From Cymbomonas tetramitiformis (lineage: Eukaryota > Chlorophyta > Pyramimonadophyceae > Pyramimonadales > Pyramimonadaceae): a DNA stretch of 44,620 nucleotides. The notes under the pieces are model-generated. The model searched no databases and was not told the origin of the DNA. It was given only the letters and a program-made list of their open reading frames with translations. The stretch spans positions 1 through 44,620 of the forward strand of contig LGRX02034792.1 of the NCBI GenBank assembly GCA_001247695.2, written 5' to 3'. The position numbers and the translations under genes were made by a program. This document shows positions 34,146-44,276 of this stretch, in pieces. Every line of letters begins with the position of its first letter. The stretch's first letter is position 1.

Positions 34146-34278
34146 CCAACTGAGGTGGAGCCCGAAGTTGCAGCTACCCCGGAACCGCTCGAGGCCGAGC
34201 CGTCTGACCCGTTCGGAATCAACACAGAACTTTCCACGGTGAACGCTCCCAGCAGCTCATCCGCACCGCGCTGCCTCG
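34146..34278 (+). CDS. Host gene candidate exon (acidic, P/E/A-rich)
   Basis: Preceded by CTCTGCTGACAG and followed by CTCG|GTGGGA. Read in phase 0 it gives a P/E/A/S-rich peptide starting PTEVEPEVAAT. It ends in phase 1, which does not fit the next candidate exon at 34454 (phase 0), so an exon or a boundary is missing here. Confidence 0.35.
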
Positions 34279-34453
34279 GTGGGAACTCAGCACCTTTCGC
34301 TAGTTTCACTTGATGGCCGCCTCTGCCGATCCCGGTGCAAGTATCGAGGGTGGCGGATTCCTGTGGAGCGCCTCCGTGGACTTGCACTTTCTGTTTTCCC
34401 CTCTTTTTGTTCCGTTGATGGCATTGTGAGGGTATGTGGCTGCACTGACGCAG

Positions 34454-34999
34454 CCGCGCAACACGGAGCCGGAGAGCTACACGGCTGCTGGGGACTACGA
34501 GATGGCAATCATGGCCAGGATCGACGATCTCAGCCGTTGTGGCTCCCCGGCAGTTTTCAGCCGGCCCAGCAGCCCTGAGGTAAAGGGCGCCGCGCTTTCA
34601 GCGGCTCTCGGGAACACCTTTGCTCAAGCTGGGGGCTCCTCTACCATCGCCGCCGAGGAGAGCACCAGCACTGTCAAAGAGCCTGCCAGCCCCCTTGCAC
34701 AGCGGCGGCCTGCCTCTGCGGAGCAGGAGAACCCTTCGGAGCTTCCTCCTGCCCCCCCCTTGGAGTTCTCAGTGGGTCTCCCCGTTCCTGCCTGGGGGCA
34801 GCCCCAGATGCCAGCCTCCACCGGCAAGCCCCCGCTCCATCCTGGGGACTCTACGGGCAGCGAAGTGCCCCTGCCCAGGCGCGCCTCGCCCTCCCCGCCT
34901 CTATCATGCGTCATGTCCCGCATGCTTCCACGCGTGCTGCCGAAGGTGCACAGGAGCACGCCTTCTCTTGCAGAGAGAGTGAGAGGGGCGTCCTGTCAG
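34454..34999 (+). CDS. Host gene candidate exon(s), Pro/Ser-rich
   Basis: After the acceptor CTGACGCAG the frame starting PRNTEPESYTAAGDYEM stays open to 35056. Two donors are possible: GAG|GTAAAG at 34580 (42 codons) and CAG|GTGGGA at 35000 (182 codons). Both keep phase 0. The first part contains a short helical stretch (DYEMAIMARIDDL). The rest is P/S/A-rich low complexity, typical of linkers or retained intron. Confidence 0.35.
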
Positions 35000-35187
35000 G
35001 TGGGAGGGCTCTTTGCGAGTGGAGCAGGGGCTGTAGATAGGCCCTCCCGTGGTTGAGCTGTGTCAGAGCCGCACATCAGCAATGCGGCATCAGCGTATCC
35101 TTGCGCCGCCGCGCTGTGTGTGTTGCGTCGGGGCATCTGGCTCCTCTACAACACGGGGCTTTTTGAAATCCGCCCCTCGGCTTGCAG

Positions 35188-35521
35188 GGACGTCAAAAAC
35201 GGGATGCCCGTGTTCAAGGAGGACGAAATTTCACTGTTTGGAGACACCCCACGGCAGGGGGGAGCCAGCGACCACTCAGAGGAGCTCGGTGATGACTTCC
35301 TGATGGCCCCGGGCCAGATGATGTCTGCTGATGAGAGAGCCTGGCTAGAGAGTATGGGCAACGGCGAGCCTGGCATCGCCGAAGCTGAGTCCGGCCTGTG
35401 CGAGCCCAAGCCGCCAGGCGAAGCCAAGCTGTGGATGTCCGGCTCGCCTATGGTGGAACGGCCGCTGACCGAGCCCGCTTGGAGAGGGCCCCCTATGCGC
35501 CCGCAAACCCCACAGCAGAGA
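35188..35521 (+). CDS. Host gene candidate exon, acidic
   Basis: It lies between CGGCTTGCAG and CAGAGAG|GTACTG. In the frame DVKNGMPVFKEDEISLFGD it is open throughout (~110 codons), acidic and G/P/E-rich, with MSADERAWLESMG in the middle. The preceding exon would have to end in phase 2 to use this frame, which I could not match, so the left boundary may differ. Confidence 0.4.
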
Positions 35522-35933
35522 GGTACTGCCCCCATTGCACCGCCAGCTGGAATTGGACGTCACAATACCTGCTCCAGAGCTGCTGTTCAGAGTTGTTCCA
35601 ATCGGTGAGGTGAGAGCGAGCAGCGAGTGTTGCTCGAGGTGGCGCTGCTCAGCTGGCCAGTTTTCAGCGGGCCGCGCCTTCCGCAGAGGGGCAAGCATCG
35701 AATCGGACGGTCCACGTGTGCTTTTAGGACTTATGGTGTATACCCTTGGGGCTCCCAGGAATCTGTTTGGATGTTCCAATATTGCTAATCCTAAATCACA
35801 CAACGGCTTAATTCAGAGGATCTGTACCGTTTAAGGCAGGTGCTGTGAATATGATGCTGAACCTGGGAATCATGAGCGCTTCTAGCCTGGTGGCTTATGG
35901 GCATCCGATGCAGGGCTTGGGAATCATATCCCA

Positions 35934-36148
35934 GAGATGGTTGAACCGGCAACAGACGATCTGACCCACCGGCCGAAAGGATGGAACACGGATCGGCCAC
36001 AGTCGGTCCCCCTGATTCCGCGCCATGACCGCTCCACCTTGAGCAGCCGCAACGCCGAGCGCGCCAACACAAGTTCAACCAATCAAACCGGCCGACGGGT
36101 GAAGATGGCGTCTGCGGCCTACATCCCATCTGCCACGCAGACGATCAA
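35934..36148 (+). CDS. Host gene candidate exon
   Basis: An open frame starts after ATCCCAG around 35933 with MVEPATDDLTHRPKG, is rich in S/T/R/P, and runs to ATCAAG|GTGCCA. Splice-like words occur at both ends and the frame is open. No domain is recognised. The ~400 bp before it (35522-35933) and the ~730 bp after it hold no exon I can support. Confidence 0.35.
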
Positions 36149-36884
36149 GGTGCCACTCTGGCCGCTGCTGCCCTCGACTACCCCCTCTCACTGCATGCGC
36201 GCCTGTCGAAGCAAAGCGCGCCCCGGGCTTCACTTTAGACAGCCGACTGCACGAGGCGAAAGATATCAATGAATGCTAATTGGATGATCATTGGGTGGCG
36301 GTGCTGGGTAACACAGGGCCGTCCCGGGTCGGCCTTCATGCTGGTGAACATTAGCCGGGAGAACGAGAAAGAGATTCCTCAGTGCTGGAGCAACACCAGC
36401 CAAATGGAGGTCTGTGCCATGCTGTTCGTTCCCGGCCTCCGTTTCTGTGGCCGCAGTTCCAGGAAGCGAAGTGCGGACTCTTTGCATGGAATTTCCTATA
36501 AGTGCGCATTCTGTTGATCTTCATCAGGAAATTCCGAGAATGCTGCTCTTGATCCAACGGCTCAGATCCAGTGGTTCAGAAATATCTTAGGCTACTGTAC
36601 AATTTGATTGAATCAGAACCGGGAGCTTGCATCGCACCTTTCCATATTTTCGATTCGAGTGTGAACCGTTGAGGCACATAGGAATCCGAGGTGCCCGCGT
36701 CGCTACTGGCCAGGCTCCCCGACTCCCCCCCATATGGTACGCGGAGAGCTGCGCTAGGGTTTTGTGGGGGGATAGAAGCCTCCTTGCGCCACCAGTTTGG
36801 CAGTGCAAGCCTGCGGCGACGAGGCGCCATGCTGACGGGGCAGAGTGCTCAGGGAAGTGGACATGGGCGGATGGCACGCAACAG

Positions 36885-36998
36885 GAGCTCCGGCAGAGCG
36901 AAGCGCGGATCACTTGGCTAGAGAGTGAGATTGAGCGGCAATCCGAGGAAATTTCCTTTGAGACGATGGAGCGCAACGTGTACATTGAGCAGCTCAAG
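36885..36998 (+). CDS. Host gene coiled-coil exon A (38 codons)
   Basis: Acceptor CGCAACAG and donor AAG|GTGGGC bound exactly 38 codons in phase 0-0. The peptide begins ELRQSEARITWLESEIERQ and ends YIEQLK. Hydrophobic residues (L, I, W, L, I, I, M, I, L) are spaced at 3-4 intervals among E/Q/R, the signature of a coiled coil. The intron that follows carries a 30-bp minisatellite starting 16 bp after the donor. Confidence 0.55.
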
Positions 36999-37013
36999 GT
37001 GGGCGCCTCGTCT

Positions 37014-37103
37014 GCTCCCAGCTTCAGGGATCTGGGTGAGGGGGCTCCCAGCTTCAGGGATCTGGGTGAGGGGGCTCCCAGCTTCAGGGATCTGGGTGAG
37101 GGG
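37014..37103. repeat. 30-bp minisatellite, three copies
   Basis: Three identical copies of a 30-bp unit (GCTCCCAGCTTCAGGGATCT followed by GGGTGAGGGG). It lies in the intron after coiled-coil exon A. Being a multiple of three, it is open in all plus frames but is not considered coding. Confidence 0.9.
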
Positions 37104-37338
37104 GTGCCTAGTGGCTCAGGGGCTGTGTGCCGCATGGCGCACAGTGAGGGTGTAGGACGACGATGATGGGGCATCCCAAGGCGTGCCTGGGAACGTCTAG
37201 CCATCTTCCACCCAATCGAAATTTGTCAGCTGTGTACACAAGGCATGTGTCACATGGGCCTCCCAGATCAGAGGGCTGGGGACATGACCCCACATGTGCA
37301 TCACGCATTGGCTCCCATGGGACCCTAGGGACGCGACG

Positions 37339-37437
37339 CCACATGTGCATCCCGGGCTGAGAAAACAAGCCCCACATGTGCATCCCGGGCTGAGAAAACA
37401 AGCCCCACATGTGCATCCCGGGCTGAGAAAACAAGCC
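37339..37437. repeat. 33-bp minisatellite, three copies
   Basis: Three copies of a 33-bp unit (CCACATGTGCATCCCGGGCT followed by GAGAAAACAAGCC), and a degenerate fourth start at 37438. Related CACATGTGCATC words occur upstream at 37292 and 37340, so the array grew from an existing motif. Confidence 0.9.
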
Positions 37438-37567
37438 CCACGTATGCATCCCATTCACTGATGGACTTTGGGCACGATGAATGCCGTCGAGGCTGTTAGG
37501 AAAGCTTCAGTTTTTCAAGGGTCTCAAATTGAGGTGTGTGAGAGAAAGAGGGGTTGATACGGACCAG

Positions 37568-37651
37568 GCACTGCTCAATGACACGATGATGGCCACACAG
37601 ACAGCAGTGGAAGATCGGACGATCCTGCAGGAGAACAATGATATGCTGGAG
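37568..37651 (+). CDS. Host gene coiled-coil exon B (28 codons)
   Basis: Acceptor CGGACCAG and donor GAG|GTGAGG bound 84 bp, phase 0-0. The peptide ALLNDTMMATQTAVEDRTIL...NDMLE has an a/d-like hydrophobic pattern. 28 residues equal exactly four heptads, as in exon G. Confidence 0.5.
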
Positions 37652-37699
37652 GTGAGGCTCTTCCGCATTAATACATGATTTTGTCTCCCACTGTAAACA

Positions 37700-37826
37700 C
37701 CATACTCCAAGACCTGAAACCCCCTCGAACGCCTTGCCCCGACAACCCCAAGATGGAAACCCATACTCCAAGACCTGAAACCCCCTCGAACGCCTTGCCC
37801 CGACAACCCCAAGATGGAAACCCGCA
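37700..37826. repeat. 61-bp tandem duplication
   Basis: Two full copies of a 61-bp unit start at 37700 and 37761 (CCATACTCCAAGACCTGAAA and onward), followed by a few bases of a third. Located in the intron after exon B. Confidence 0.9.
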
Positions 37827-37897
37827 TACAACCCTGAGCCACCATCTTCTAAGCCTAACCTTATGCAAGGACCCGAAACCTTCGGTATCATGTTCAG

Positions 37898-37959
37898 GAA
37901 ATCGAGCAGCTAAGGATTCTCGTGCACGGGGTCCAGCGCCTCGCTGAAATGTTCTCACA
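37898..37959 (+). CDS. Host gene coiled-coil exon C
   Basis: Acceptor ATCATGTTCAG precedes the frame EIEQLRILVHGVQRLAEMFS, an amphipathic helix. A donor at CA|GTGAAC would end it in phase 2. Without splicing there the frame hits TGA at once. The next exon I can see starts in phase 0, so an intervening exon is missing or the boundary is wrong. Confidence 0.4.
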
Positions 37960-38248
37960 GTGAACGTTCAGTTTGTTTGAGGAAATCACGATTGTGAGGA
38001 ACGGGAAGAACCAGCAAATATCCATCACGAGCGTTGATACATATAGCAACTCAGGAAGCCTTGAATACCGAGCAGGCTGTTCAGGCCTTGGGTGTATGGT
38101 GGCTCAGGGTTCTAGGGGGTTGCAGATGGGCAAGGGGGCTTCAGGTTACTTAAGTGTAGGGTGGACTGTTCCCAGGAATTATAAAACATTGATCAGCATT
38201 TCCATATTAAAAAATTATTAAAACTTCATCGTGAAGATGCCACCTTTA

Positions 38249-39242
38249 GAAATTTATAGCGTCGAATTTTGCAACATGACCCCCTATTTTTATCGCCTAG
38301 GATCCAAGAATGGTGAGTTATCTTTGTATCAAAAAAACCTTGGGCAAAGTTAATGATTAGATTTATTTCTGGAATTTTATAAGATCAAATATTGAAATGT
38401 TAATATATATGTTACGGTACAAGCGCGCCGCACGCATATGCGTGCTCATTTCAGTACAAGCGCGCCAGACGCACTTGTACTGGGCAACTGAAAGTATAAG
38501 CATGCGGCGCGCATATGCGTGCACATTATTCCGGTATACGCGCGCCTTTGCGTCGGTACAAGCGCGCCTGGGCACTTCTACGGTGCCCCTAGGGGGTATG
38601 GGGGCCTATGACTTGGGGGGTGTCGGGGTATGGTATGGGGATTGTCGGGATATATTATGGGGTTTTCGGGGTGTGGTTTGCGGGGTGTTGGGGTGTGGTT
38701 TGGTGTGACTTGGGGTTTCTAGGTGTGGTGTGGGTATCCCCCCCAACCACACCACAACACCTCCCAACCATTGTCCTAACAACCCCCCAAACGCCGTCAA
38801 CACCCCCAAACCACCCTCGCCCCACCCCCCCACACACACCATCCCCCTCCTGCTTAAACCCTAAAACGCAACTCGTTACATCCCTAACACCCCCACACAA
38901 CCTCAGGCAACCCATAAAATCCCCCAACACCTCCCATAGCACCCCATAGACCCTCTAACCCGCTTAAAAATACGTAGGGTAACTGTAAATTCTGGCGCGC
39001 TTGTACTGGTGTGTGCTTGTGCCACGAGGCAAGGGTTCACGACCAGTTGTACTGAAAATCGGCGCGCATATGCGCGGGGCGCGCTTATACCGTAACATAT
39101 ACCATTGGTGGAAATTTTCAAAAAATAAATCTAATCATTAACTTTGCCCAAGGTTTTTTTTATACAAAGATAACTCGCCATTCTTGGATCCTAGGCGATA
39201 AAAATAGGGGATCATGTTGCAAAATTCGATGCTATAAATTTC
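38249..39242. mobile_element. ~1-kb foldback / MITE-like DNA element
   Basis: Left arm 38249-~38470 and right arm ~39040-39242 are inverted copies, ~90-95% identical over the outer 130 bp by eye (for example ATTTTTATCGCCTAGGATCC on the left and its complement on the right). The inner part of each arm holds several GTACAAGCGCGCC-like words, which could be transposase-binding sites. The centre switches from a G/T-rich strand (38590-38740) to an A/C-rich strand (38741-38945), so even the middle can fold back. No transposase ORF is present. I could not establish a target-site duplication. It sits in an intron of the host gene. Confidence 0.75.
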
Positions 39243-39317
39243 CCAAGCGAAATAATGATTTATTTGAAAAAGTGATTGTTAGATGTGGAAAATGTTATGT
39301 ATGTTTTTGTCTTTCAG

Positions 39318-39347
39318 TCGAAGATGAAACCTCAGTCGACCCTACTC
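39318..39347 (+). CDS. Host gene candidate exon D (30 bp)
   Basis: A strong pyrimidine tract and acceptor (TTTTTGTCTTTCAG) and a strong donor (CTC|GTAAGA) bound ten codons (SKMKPQSTLL), phase 0-0. It follows the foldback element by ~75 bp. Confidence 0.45.
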
Positions 39348-39507
39348 GTAAGAGATTCCGTCTCTAGATCTCGGGAGGTGGCTAATGGTTCCAGGCGGCA
39401 GCGAAGTTTAGGGAGTTACAGGACTCGGAGCGTGGTCGCTTTAGGGCTTTAGCTCAGTGCACGGGGATTCTTATGGTCTGGGTCTCATTGTGTCTCCTGC
39501 TGCTCAG

Positions 39508-39586
39508 GACTCCCAAAAGGAAATCCGCGATCGCCAAGATCTGCAATCTACACTAGAGGGGGAAATGGAGGATTTCAACAAACAGC
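39508..39586 (+). CDS. Host gene coiled-coil exon E, ending inside a minisatellite
   Basis: Acceptor CTGCTGCTCAG is followed by DSQKEIRDRQDLQSTLEGEM and onward, a clear heptad-type peptide. The frame reaches FNKQ and a possible donor C|GTATCG at 39587. The last 13 bp and the donor are the start of a 50-bp unit repeated six times downstream, so the exon end itself has been amplified. Confidence 0.45.
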
Positions 39587-39869
39587 GTATCGGCTTGCTG
39601 TGCGTACCCTGCCTCCTCTTAAGTTCAACAAACAGCGCATCGGCTTGCTGTGCGTACCCTGCCTCCGCTTAAGTTCAACAAACAGCGTATCGGCTTGCTG
39701 TGCTGCATTCTGCCTCTTAAGTTCAACAAACAGCGTCGGCTTGCTGTGCGTACCCTGCCTCCTCTTAAGTTCAACAAACAGCGTATCGGCTTGCTGTGCG
39801 TACCCTGCCTCCTCTTAAGTTCAACAAACAGCGTATCGGATTGCTGTGCGTACCCTGCCTCCTCTTAAG
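39574..39869. repeat. 50-bp minisatellite, six copies
   Basis: Six copies start at 39574, 39624, 39674, 39722, 39770 and 39820. The unit is TTCAACAAACAGCGTATCGG followed by CTTGCTGTGCGTACCCTGCC and TCCTCTTAAG. Copies 3 and 4 are 2 bp shorter through small deletions. Every full copy contains the exon E tail plus GCGTAT/GCGCAT at the splice-donor position. Confidence 0.9.
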
Positions 39870-40109
39870 TGCCCTGCCACTGCTCATCTGCCTCGCCCCA
39901 CCCAATCATCCGCTTCACGATCTTGCCAGTCGCAGCTGCAAAGTGCCGCCCCGCCGGCGCCTGACCGGCAAATCCGCGGGTCCGGGGCGGCACGTGGCGG
40001 TTCTTTGTGGGCGCTTAAACCCTACAACCTGAAGTTGGCCGCGGAGGGTATGCTTATTGCCCTGATGGGGGCCTGACTGGTGCCACGGGGGTGCTCATCT
40101 ATCTGGCAG

Positions 40110-40203
40110 GGAGATGAGTGCTAAAGTTGATGCGGCAGAGGCGGATCGACTTCAAACCAAGCATGATCTCAAGTTCTTTTCGGACAACCTGCAGCTGCTC
40201 AAG
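40110..40203 (+). CDS. Host gene coiled-coil exon F
   Basis: Acceptor TATCTGGCAG and donor AAG|GTGCAC bound one base plus 31 codons. The peptide around DAAEADRLQTKHDLKFFSDN and ending LQLLK is a good coiled-coil candidate. The entry phase does not match the exit of exon E as I drew it, so one boundary is off. Confidence 0.45.
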
Positions 40204-40409
40204 GTGCACTGCCGCAGCAACCCGCCCTTCCAATCCAGACGTGCATGGAAGGTAGCACTGCTTTCAGTACAGAGCCTGACAAAATATGAGGGTGAGTTGG
40301 CTTCTCCGGAGCTGGTCATGCAAGTACTGGTGAGGAGCAGCGAGCTATGCGGAAGTGGGATGGTATGGGAGACGCATTCCTCTGGTTTGTGCTGGTGTGG
40401 AGGCTGCAG

Positions 40410-40493
40410 GCGAGGTCAGCACAGTTGGACCTAACCGGGAAGGAGACCATGCGCATGTGCCACGAACGCATGCTGTCTCAGACAGGCGACCAG
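40410..40493 (+). CDS. Host gene coiled-coil exon G (28 codons)
   Basis: Acceptor GGAGGCTGCAG and donor CAG|GTCATT bound 84 bp, phase 0-0. The peptide ARSAQLDLTGKETMRMCHER ends SQTGDQ. Like exon B it is 28 codons, four heptads long, although its heptad pattern is weaker. Confidence 0.45.
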
Positions 40494-41038
40494 GTCATTT
40501 GGAAAGGGGGCTGGAAAGAGATACATGGCTACCTTGGGTAAGGGTGCAGGCCTCCCACTCTCGCGTGCTGCTGGCAGGAGCTCCCCGAAGCCCCAACTTC
40601 CGTTGCGAACTGCGGGTTGCTCGCCCATAAACAATCCTCTGAAGGGGGGGCACTTTTGGAGGGGGGGTGGGACGAGGCACTGCACATCATCGTGATACCT
40701 CCCGAGGCGGGGGCGCTTTGATGCGGCCTGCAGTGCATATCCTGATGCCACTCTCCAAGATGTGCTTGTGCCAGGGGCAAGCTCGCTTGCAGCGGAGAGG
40801 TGACCTGAGGCTGGGGCGCCGTCACTGGTGCGCTTATGGGTGTGCGCCGGCTGTGTGTGAGCGCAGGGAGCTTTGCAACGTGATCAGCAGCATTCTAGGC
40901 CTCGGCACCTCCACGTACATCACGCGGTTGATCGCCTCCGGGAGGCCCTCCCAAGATGCCCCCTTCCACATGGTGCAGTGCCCTCCTGCCTCTGGCGCCA
41001 CCCTGGCGTGCGCATGCCGGTGCCCGGTCATCATGGAA
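40494..41038. other. Intron-like region without a supported exon
   Basis: About 545 bp of GC-rich sequence follows exon G. Open frames exist on both strands, but none has splice signals and a helical or domain-like peptide together. A G-run-rich stretch lies at 40647-40668. Confidence 0.35.
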
Positions 41039-41298
41039 GGCACATGTGCGCTGGCGCCCGGCTGAAAGAGCCGCAATGGTTCTGCGCCAAGCCCAGTACC
41101 GCAGGCGCATGTGCGCTGGCGCCGGGCTGAAAGAGCCGCAATGTTTCTGCGCCAAGCCCAGTACCGCAGGCGCATGTGCGCTGGCGCCGGGCTGAAAGAG
41201 CCGCAATGTTTCTGCGCCAAGCCCAGTACCGCAGGCGCATGTGCGCTGGCGCCGGGCTGAAAGAGCCGCAATGTTTCTGCGCCAAGCCCAGCACCGCT
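41039..41298. repeat. 65-bp minisatellite, four copies
   Basis: Four copies with a period of 65 bp (TGTGCGCTGG at 41045, 41110, 41175 and 41240). The core is GGCGCATGTGCGCTGGCGCC followed by GGGCTGAAAGAGCCGCAATG. The first and last copies carry single-base differences. GGCGCC and GCGCATGTGCGC are palindromic, so each unit can form a small hairpin. Confidence 0.9.
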
Positions 41299-41418
41299 GG
41301 CGTCAAAGCTTCAATCATTCGATGTGTGGTGGCAGCGGCGGAGCATGAAGACCAGAAAGCACCGCGTGATCTGCGAGGCGCTCCCCGAGCCTGAGTCCGG
41401 GGAGCGTGGCGTCTGCAG

Positions 41419-41475
41419 GATATGGAGTACTACACTGCTTGCAATGAGTGCCGCGATCTGATTGGCCAAAAGCTC
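41419..41475 (+). CDS. Host gene candidate exon H
   Basis: After the acceptor GTCTGCAG the frame reads DMEYYTACNECRDLIGQKL and could end at CTC|GTGCCC. The peptide has a C-x2-C pair. Only one boundary is convincing. Confidence 0.3.
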
Positions 41476-41536
41476 GTGCCCGGCATTGGAGTGGTTCGCG
41501 ATTTTTGTTTCGAGCGGGGATTCCCATTCACATCGC

Positions 41537-41855
41537 AAGTGCTGCACGATGGTGCGGCCACCCGTCGACGCCTGATGTAGCATTGCCCCAATGTGAGGCA
41601 AGTGCTGCACGAAGGTGCGGCCACCCGTCGACGCCTGATGTAGCATTGCCCCAATGTGAGGCAAGTGCTGCACGAAGGTGCGGCCACCCGTCGACGCCTG
41701 ATGTAGCATTGCCCCAATGTGAGGTAAGTGCTGCACGATGGTGCGGCCACCCGTCGACGCCTGATGTAGCATTGCCCCAATGTGAGGTAAGTGCTGCACG
41801 AAGGTGCGGCCACCCGTCGACGCCTGATGTAGGATTGCCCCAATGTGAGGTAAGT
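41537..41855. repeat. 63-bp minisatellite, five copies
   Basis: Five units of exactly 63 bp (starting near 41539, 41602, 41665, 41728 and 41791). The unit holds GTGCGGCCACCCGTCGACGC and ends ATTGCCCCAATGTGAGG. Because 63 is a multiple of three, several frames on both strands stay open and give 21-residue repeats, which I treat as artefacts. In the later copies the junction AGGCAAGTG becomes AGGTAAGTG, creating a GTAAGT splice-donor consensus. Confidence 0.9.
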
Positions 41856-41879
41856 GCTCATGGTAGTAAATGCTCCTCA

Positions 41880-43820
41880 CATCACCCCCCTGAGCACCCC
41901 CTTGAGCACACGCGCACATAGGAAGTGTCCCTCATGCTCGTGCGCGCAGTGGGCAGCCCCGCCGCAGCAAACTGGCTGGGGCAGTGGCGGCGCACCACAG
42001 ACGCAGACACAAACACACTCCGTGATCGGAAACTAATGCATGTGCTGCCGAGCGTTCTCACACAAATTGTGCTCGCGCGGGTGAACTGCTGCGATGGCCT
42101 TCGCTCGTGCCGGATCCGCAGGGGGCATTGCGCCCAGTGGACAAGATTAGTCATACACTTGGCGAGTCGAGTTCGGAGCAAATTGTGCCAACTCGCCATG
42201 CGGCAATGCGCCACGTGGCCAGCCGAGCTTTTGGGGAGCCCTGCGCGCTCGAGAAGAGAGCCACGTACATGTAGGTCTGAAATGGGAATGGGAAGAGGGA
42301 AGGCGGAGGGATAAGCCCCAGCTCACCCCCTGAAAAATCCCGGCCTTTTTTGCAATAATTCGGTGCAGGCCTGCACCTTTCCTGCTTGGCCTCGCTGTGC
42401 CCCCCTCATGACCCCATGTGGAGGGTGCTCGCGGACGGCGGCAGATTACCGCGTCCATTTTCTGGGCAAGCTGGGAGAGGACACCAACACGACGGAGGCT
42501 CAGCGCGCTCTGAGGAAGCCCGGCGCCTTCGTGGCCCTTCCGATCCGCATGGAGAACGTGACATTGGCACGCCCCGCTCAGTCATCCATGCGCCTGGCAT
42601 CTTGGGAGGGTGCCTCGGCCCTTCCCTTCTGCGCCGCTCGGTCTGGACTTGCAAAGCCCGTCAGAAGGGACCAGTATCGCAGCCTGCGCGTTGCATCGAG
42701 CCGCATGCCAGCTGGTATGATCTGCGCGAGACGTGGGTCAACCTCGGGCGACACAGCCTGGCACAGTTGCATCGCGCCGCGTCCTCCCCGCGCGGCACAC
42801 TGCTGTAAAGCTTTCGCAGGAACCCCCGCAGTCTCTCCATTCTCGAGCAGTACGCATGTGTGCGCTCCAACGGTGGGCTCTCGGCACGTGGTAGCATGTG
42901 ATGAACACGCGAGGAAGCTGACTTGGAGCGGTGCTCCAGGCGGTGCTCTGCGTGGACACCTGCAACCGGCACCGGGTGATGCAGACCGTCTCGCCCGAGC
43001 AGCAGGTAGCTCCTGCTGCTCTCTCCACCCGAAGGCGTCCGGGTATGAGACTGTAAATAGGCGTTGCTGCTGCACATTTCCTGAGGAACAATTCAAAGAG
43101 TGGCAGCTGCGTAGGGATCCGGGTTTGGTGGAGCTGCGGCCTCGGAGCCTGCGCACGTGGCTCAGGAGCACGGCCGAAATGGACTAGACTGGGCGGACTG
43201 GCTCGAGCTATGTACAAGCTCACACGCCCCTGAGCTTCTCGAGCCCGCGCCGCCGCACGGTACTGTCGCCAGCTCTGCGCAGGGACGAGCATTGCGGCTT
43301 GCCAGGGTTTGGTGCCAGCAGAGCATCGACCCAGGAGGGTGGCGCGTATTGACCGGGATGGCGGGGATGAAGCCAGGAGGTGGGACGCGGTCGCCGGGAT
43401 ACGGGGGGCAGCTTTGCGAGGATGGCCGCGAGGTGACCGATATGGGGGGATGCGGATCCAGGGCATCATCGAGGTGGGGGCGGAATGCATACTCCGCATC
43501 TTTCGCTTGGTGGTGGCGAGGGGTGGAAACATGTACGAGGGCCGACCATCGAGCGAGATGCCGCGCCCGCTCACCGACTATGTGCGCACCCGCCCCTGCC
43601 CTGGCACCGGAGCCTCCTGCCCACGATGCTGGCACCGGAGCCTCCTGCCCACGATGCTGGCACGAGCTCATTGGGGGCTCGTCAGGAGGTGCAGCCCACG
43701 AGCGCACCACGGCCTTTCTGCCGTACACAGGTGGTCGTCTCGAATCGGCCTCGGAAGCATCCAAAACGGCGTATGGGAGGGAGTGTTTGGCGTGGCAACG
43801 CGGATGGCTGAGCCCGACAG
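41880..43820. other. GC-rich region with no supported exon
   Basis: About 1.9 kb of GC-rich, probably intronic sequence. Long open frames on both strands (for example plus 42363-43187 and minus 42738-43574) reflect high GC and carry no recognisable domain. A short peptide EEQFKEWQL at ~43080-43110 lies between a CTGAG and a GTAGGG word and could be a tiny exon, but I cannot prove it. It also contains the 28-bp duplication at 43601. Confidence 0.35.
43601..43663. repeat. 28-bp tandem repeat, two and a quarter copies
   Basis: CTGGCACCGGAGCCTCCTGC followed by CCACGATG is repeated at 43601 and 43629, with the first seven bases again at 43657. Confidence 0.9.
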
Positions 43821-43968
43821 AAGGGCGCTGCGTGGCGCTGGAGCAGGAGAAGGATCTGCTGCAACTGCACGGCAAGCTGATGGAGCTGGAAGATATGCTC
43901 AGGAAGTGCAACGAAATTCTACAGGAGGCCGGCTCGAAGCGGTACATGTTTGAGATGCAGACATATAA
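43821..43968 (+). CDS. Host gene coiled-coil exon J
   Basis: Acceptor AGCCCGACAG and a consensus donor (ATAA|GTGAGT at 43969) bound the frame ...LEQEKDLLQLHGKLMELEDM... ending MFEMQTY. Leu/Ile/Met at regular 3-4 spacing among E/K/Q make this the clearest coiled coil of the gene. Without splicing the frame meets TGA at the donor, which supports the intron. Confidence 0.6.
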
Positions 43969-44276
43969 GTGAGTCCGACGCGTGGCTCAGCCAATCTCCA
44001 CAGCCCTCCGCCTCCCTGCCTCCGGGCAGCGCCGGCTGTGGGGCGCGTGAGGCGCAGTGCTCATGTGGCTGCGGGCATGGCGGCGAGTGTTCCTGTCACA
44101 CGCAACTGCTGAGCCGCCGCCGTGGAGGCCAGAGCCAGGCTTGGCAAAGGAGTGTGCGGCCTGCAGGGAGCTCCTCGGCATTGTAGCAAGACCTGGCTGA
44201 TGACTGCGAGCGCTGCTGCCAGGCTAAGGGAGTGTGCGGCGGGTGGCGCCCGCTTGGGAGTCTCTGCGGGGCGCAG

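Noticed and set aside
37339..37437. Possible CRISPR array (regular ~33-bp repeats)
   Set aside because: The copies are directly adjacent with no unique spacers, the DNA is eukaryotic, and there are no cas genes. The same holds for the 50-, 63- and 65-bp arrays.
38860..38875. Telomere-like AAACCCTAAA in the foldback element
   Set aside because: Only one partial unit is present within an A/C-rich stretch. It is too short to be an interstitial telomere repeat.
41311..41919. Minus-strand repeat protein with 21-residue units
   Set aside because: The 63-bp period keeps several frames open on both strands. There is no start context, promoter or known repeat-protein signature.
42363..43187. 274-codon plus-strand ORF in the host-gene region
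   Set aside because: High GC content makes long open frames likely. Overlapping minus-strand ORFs are equally long, and no domain is visible.
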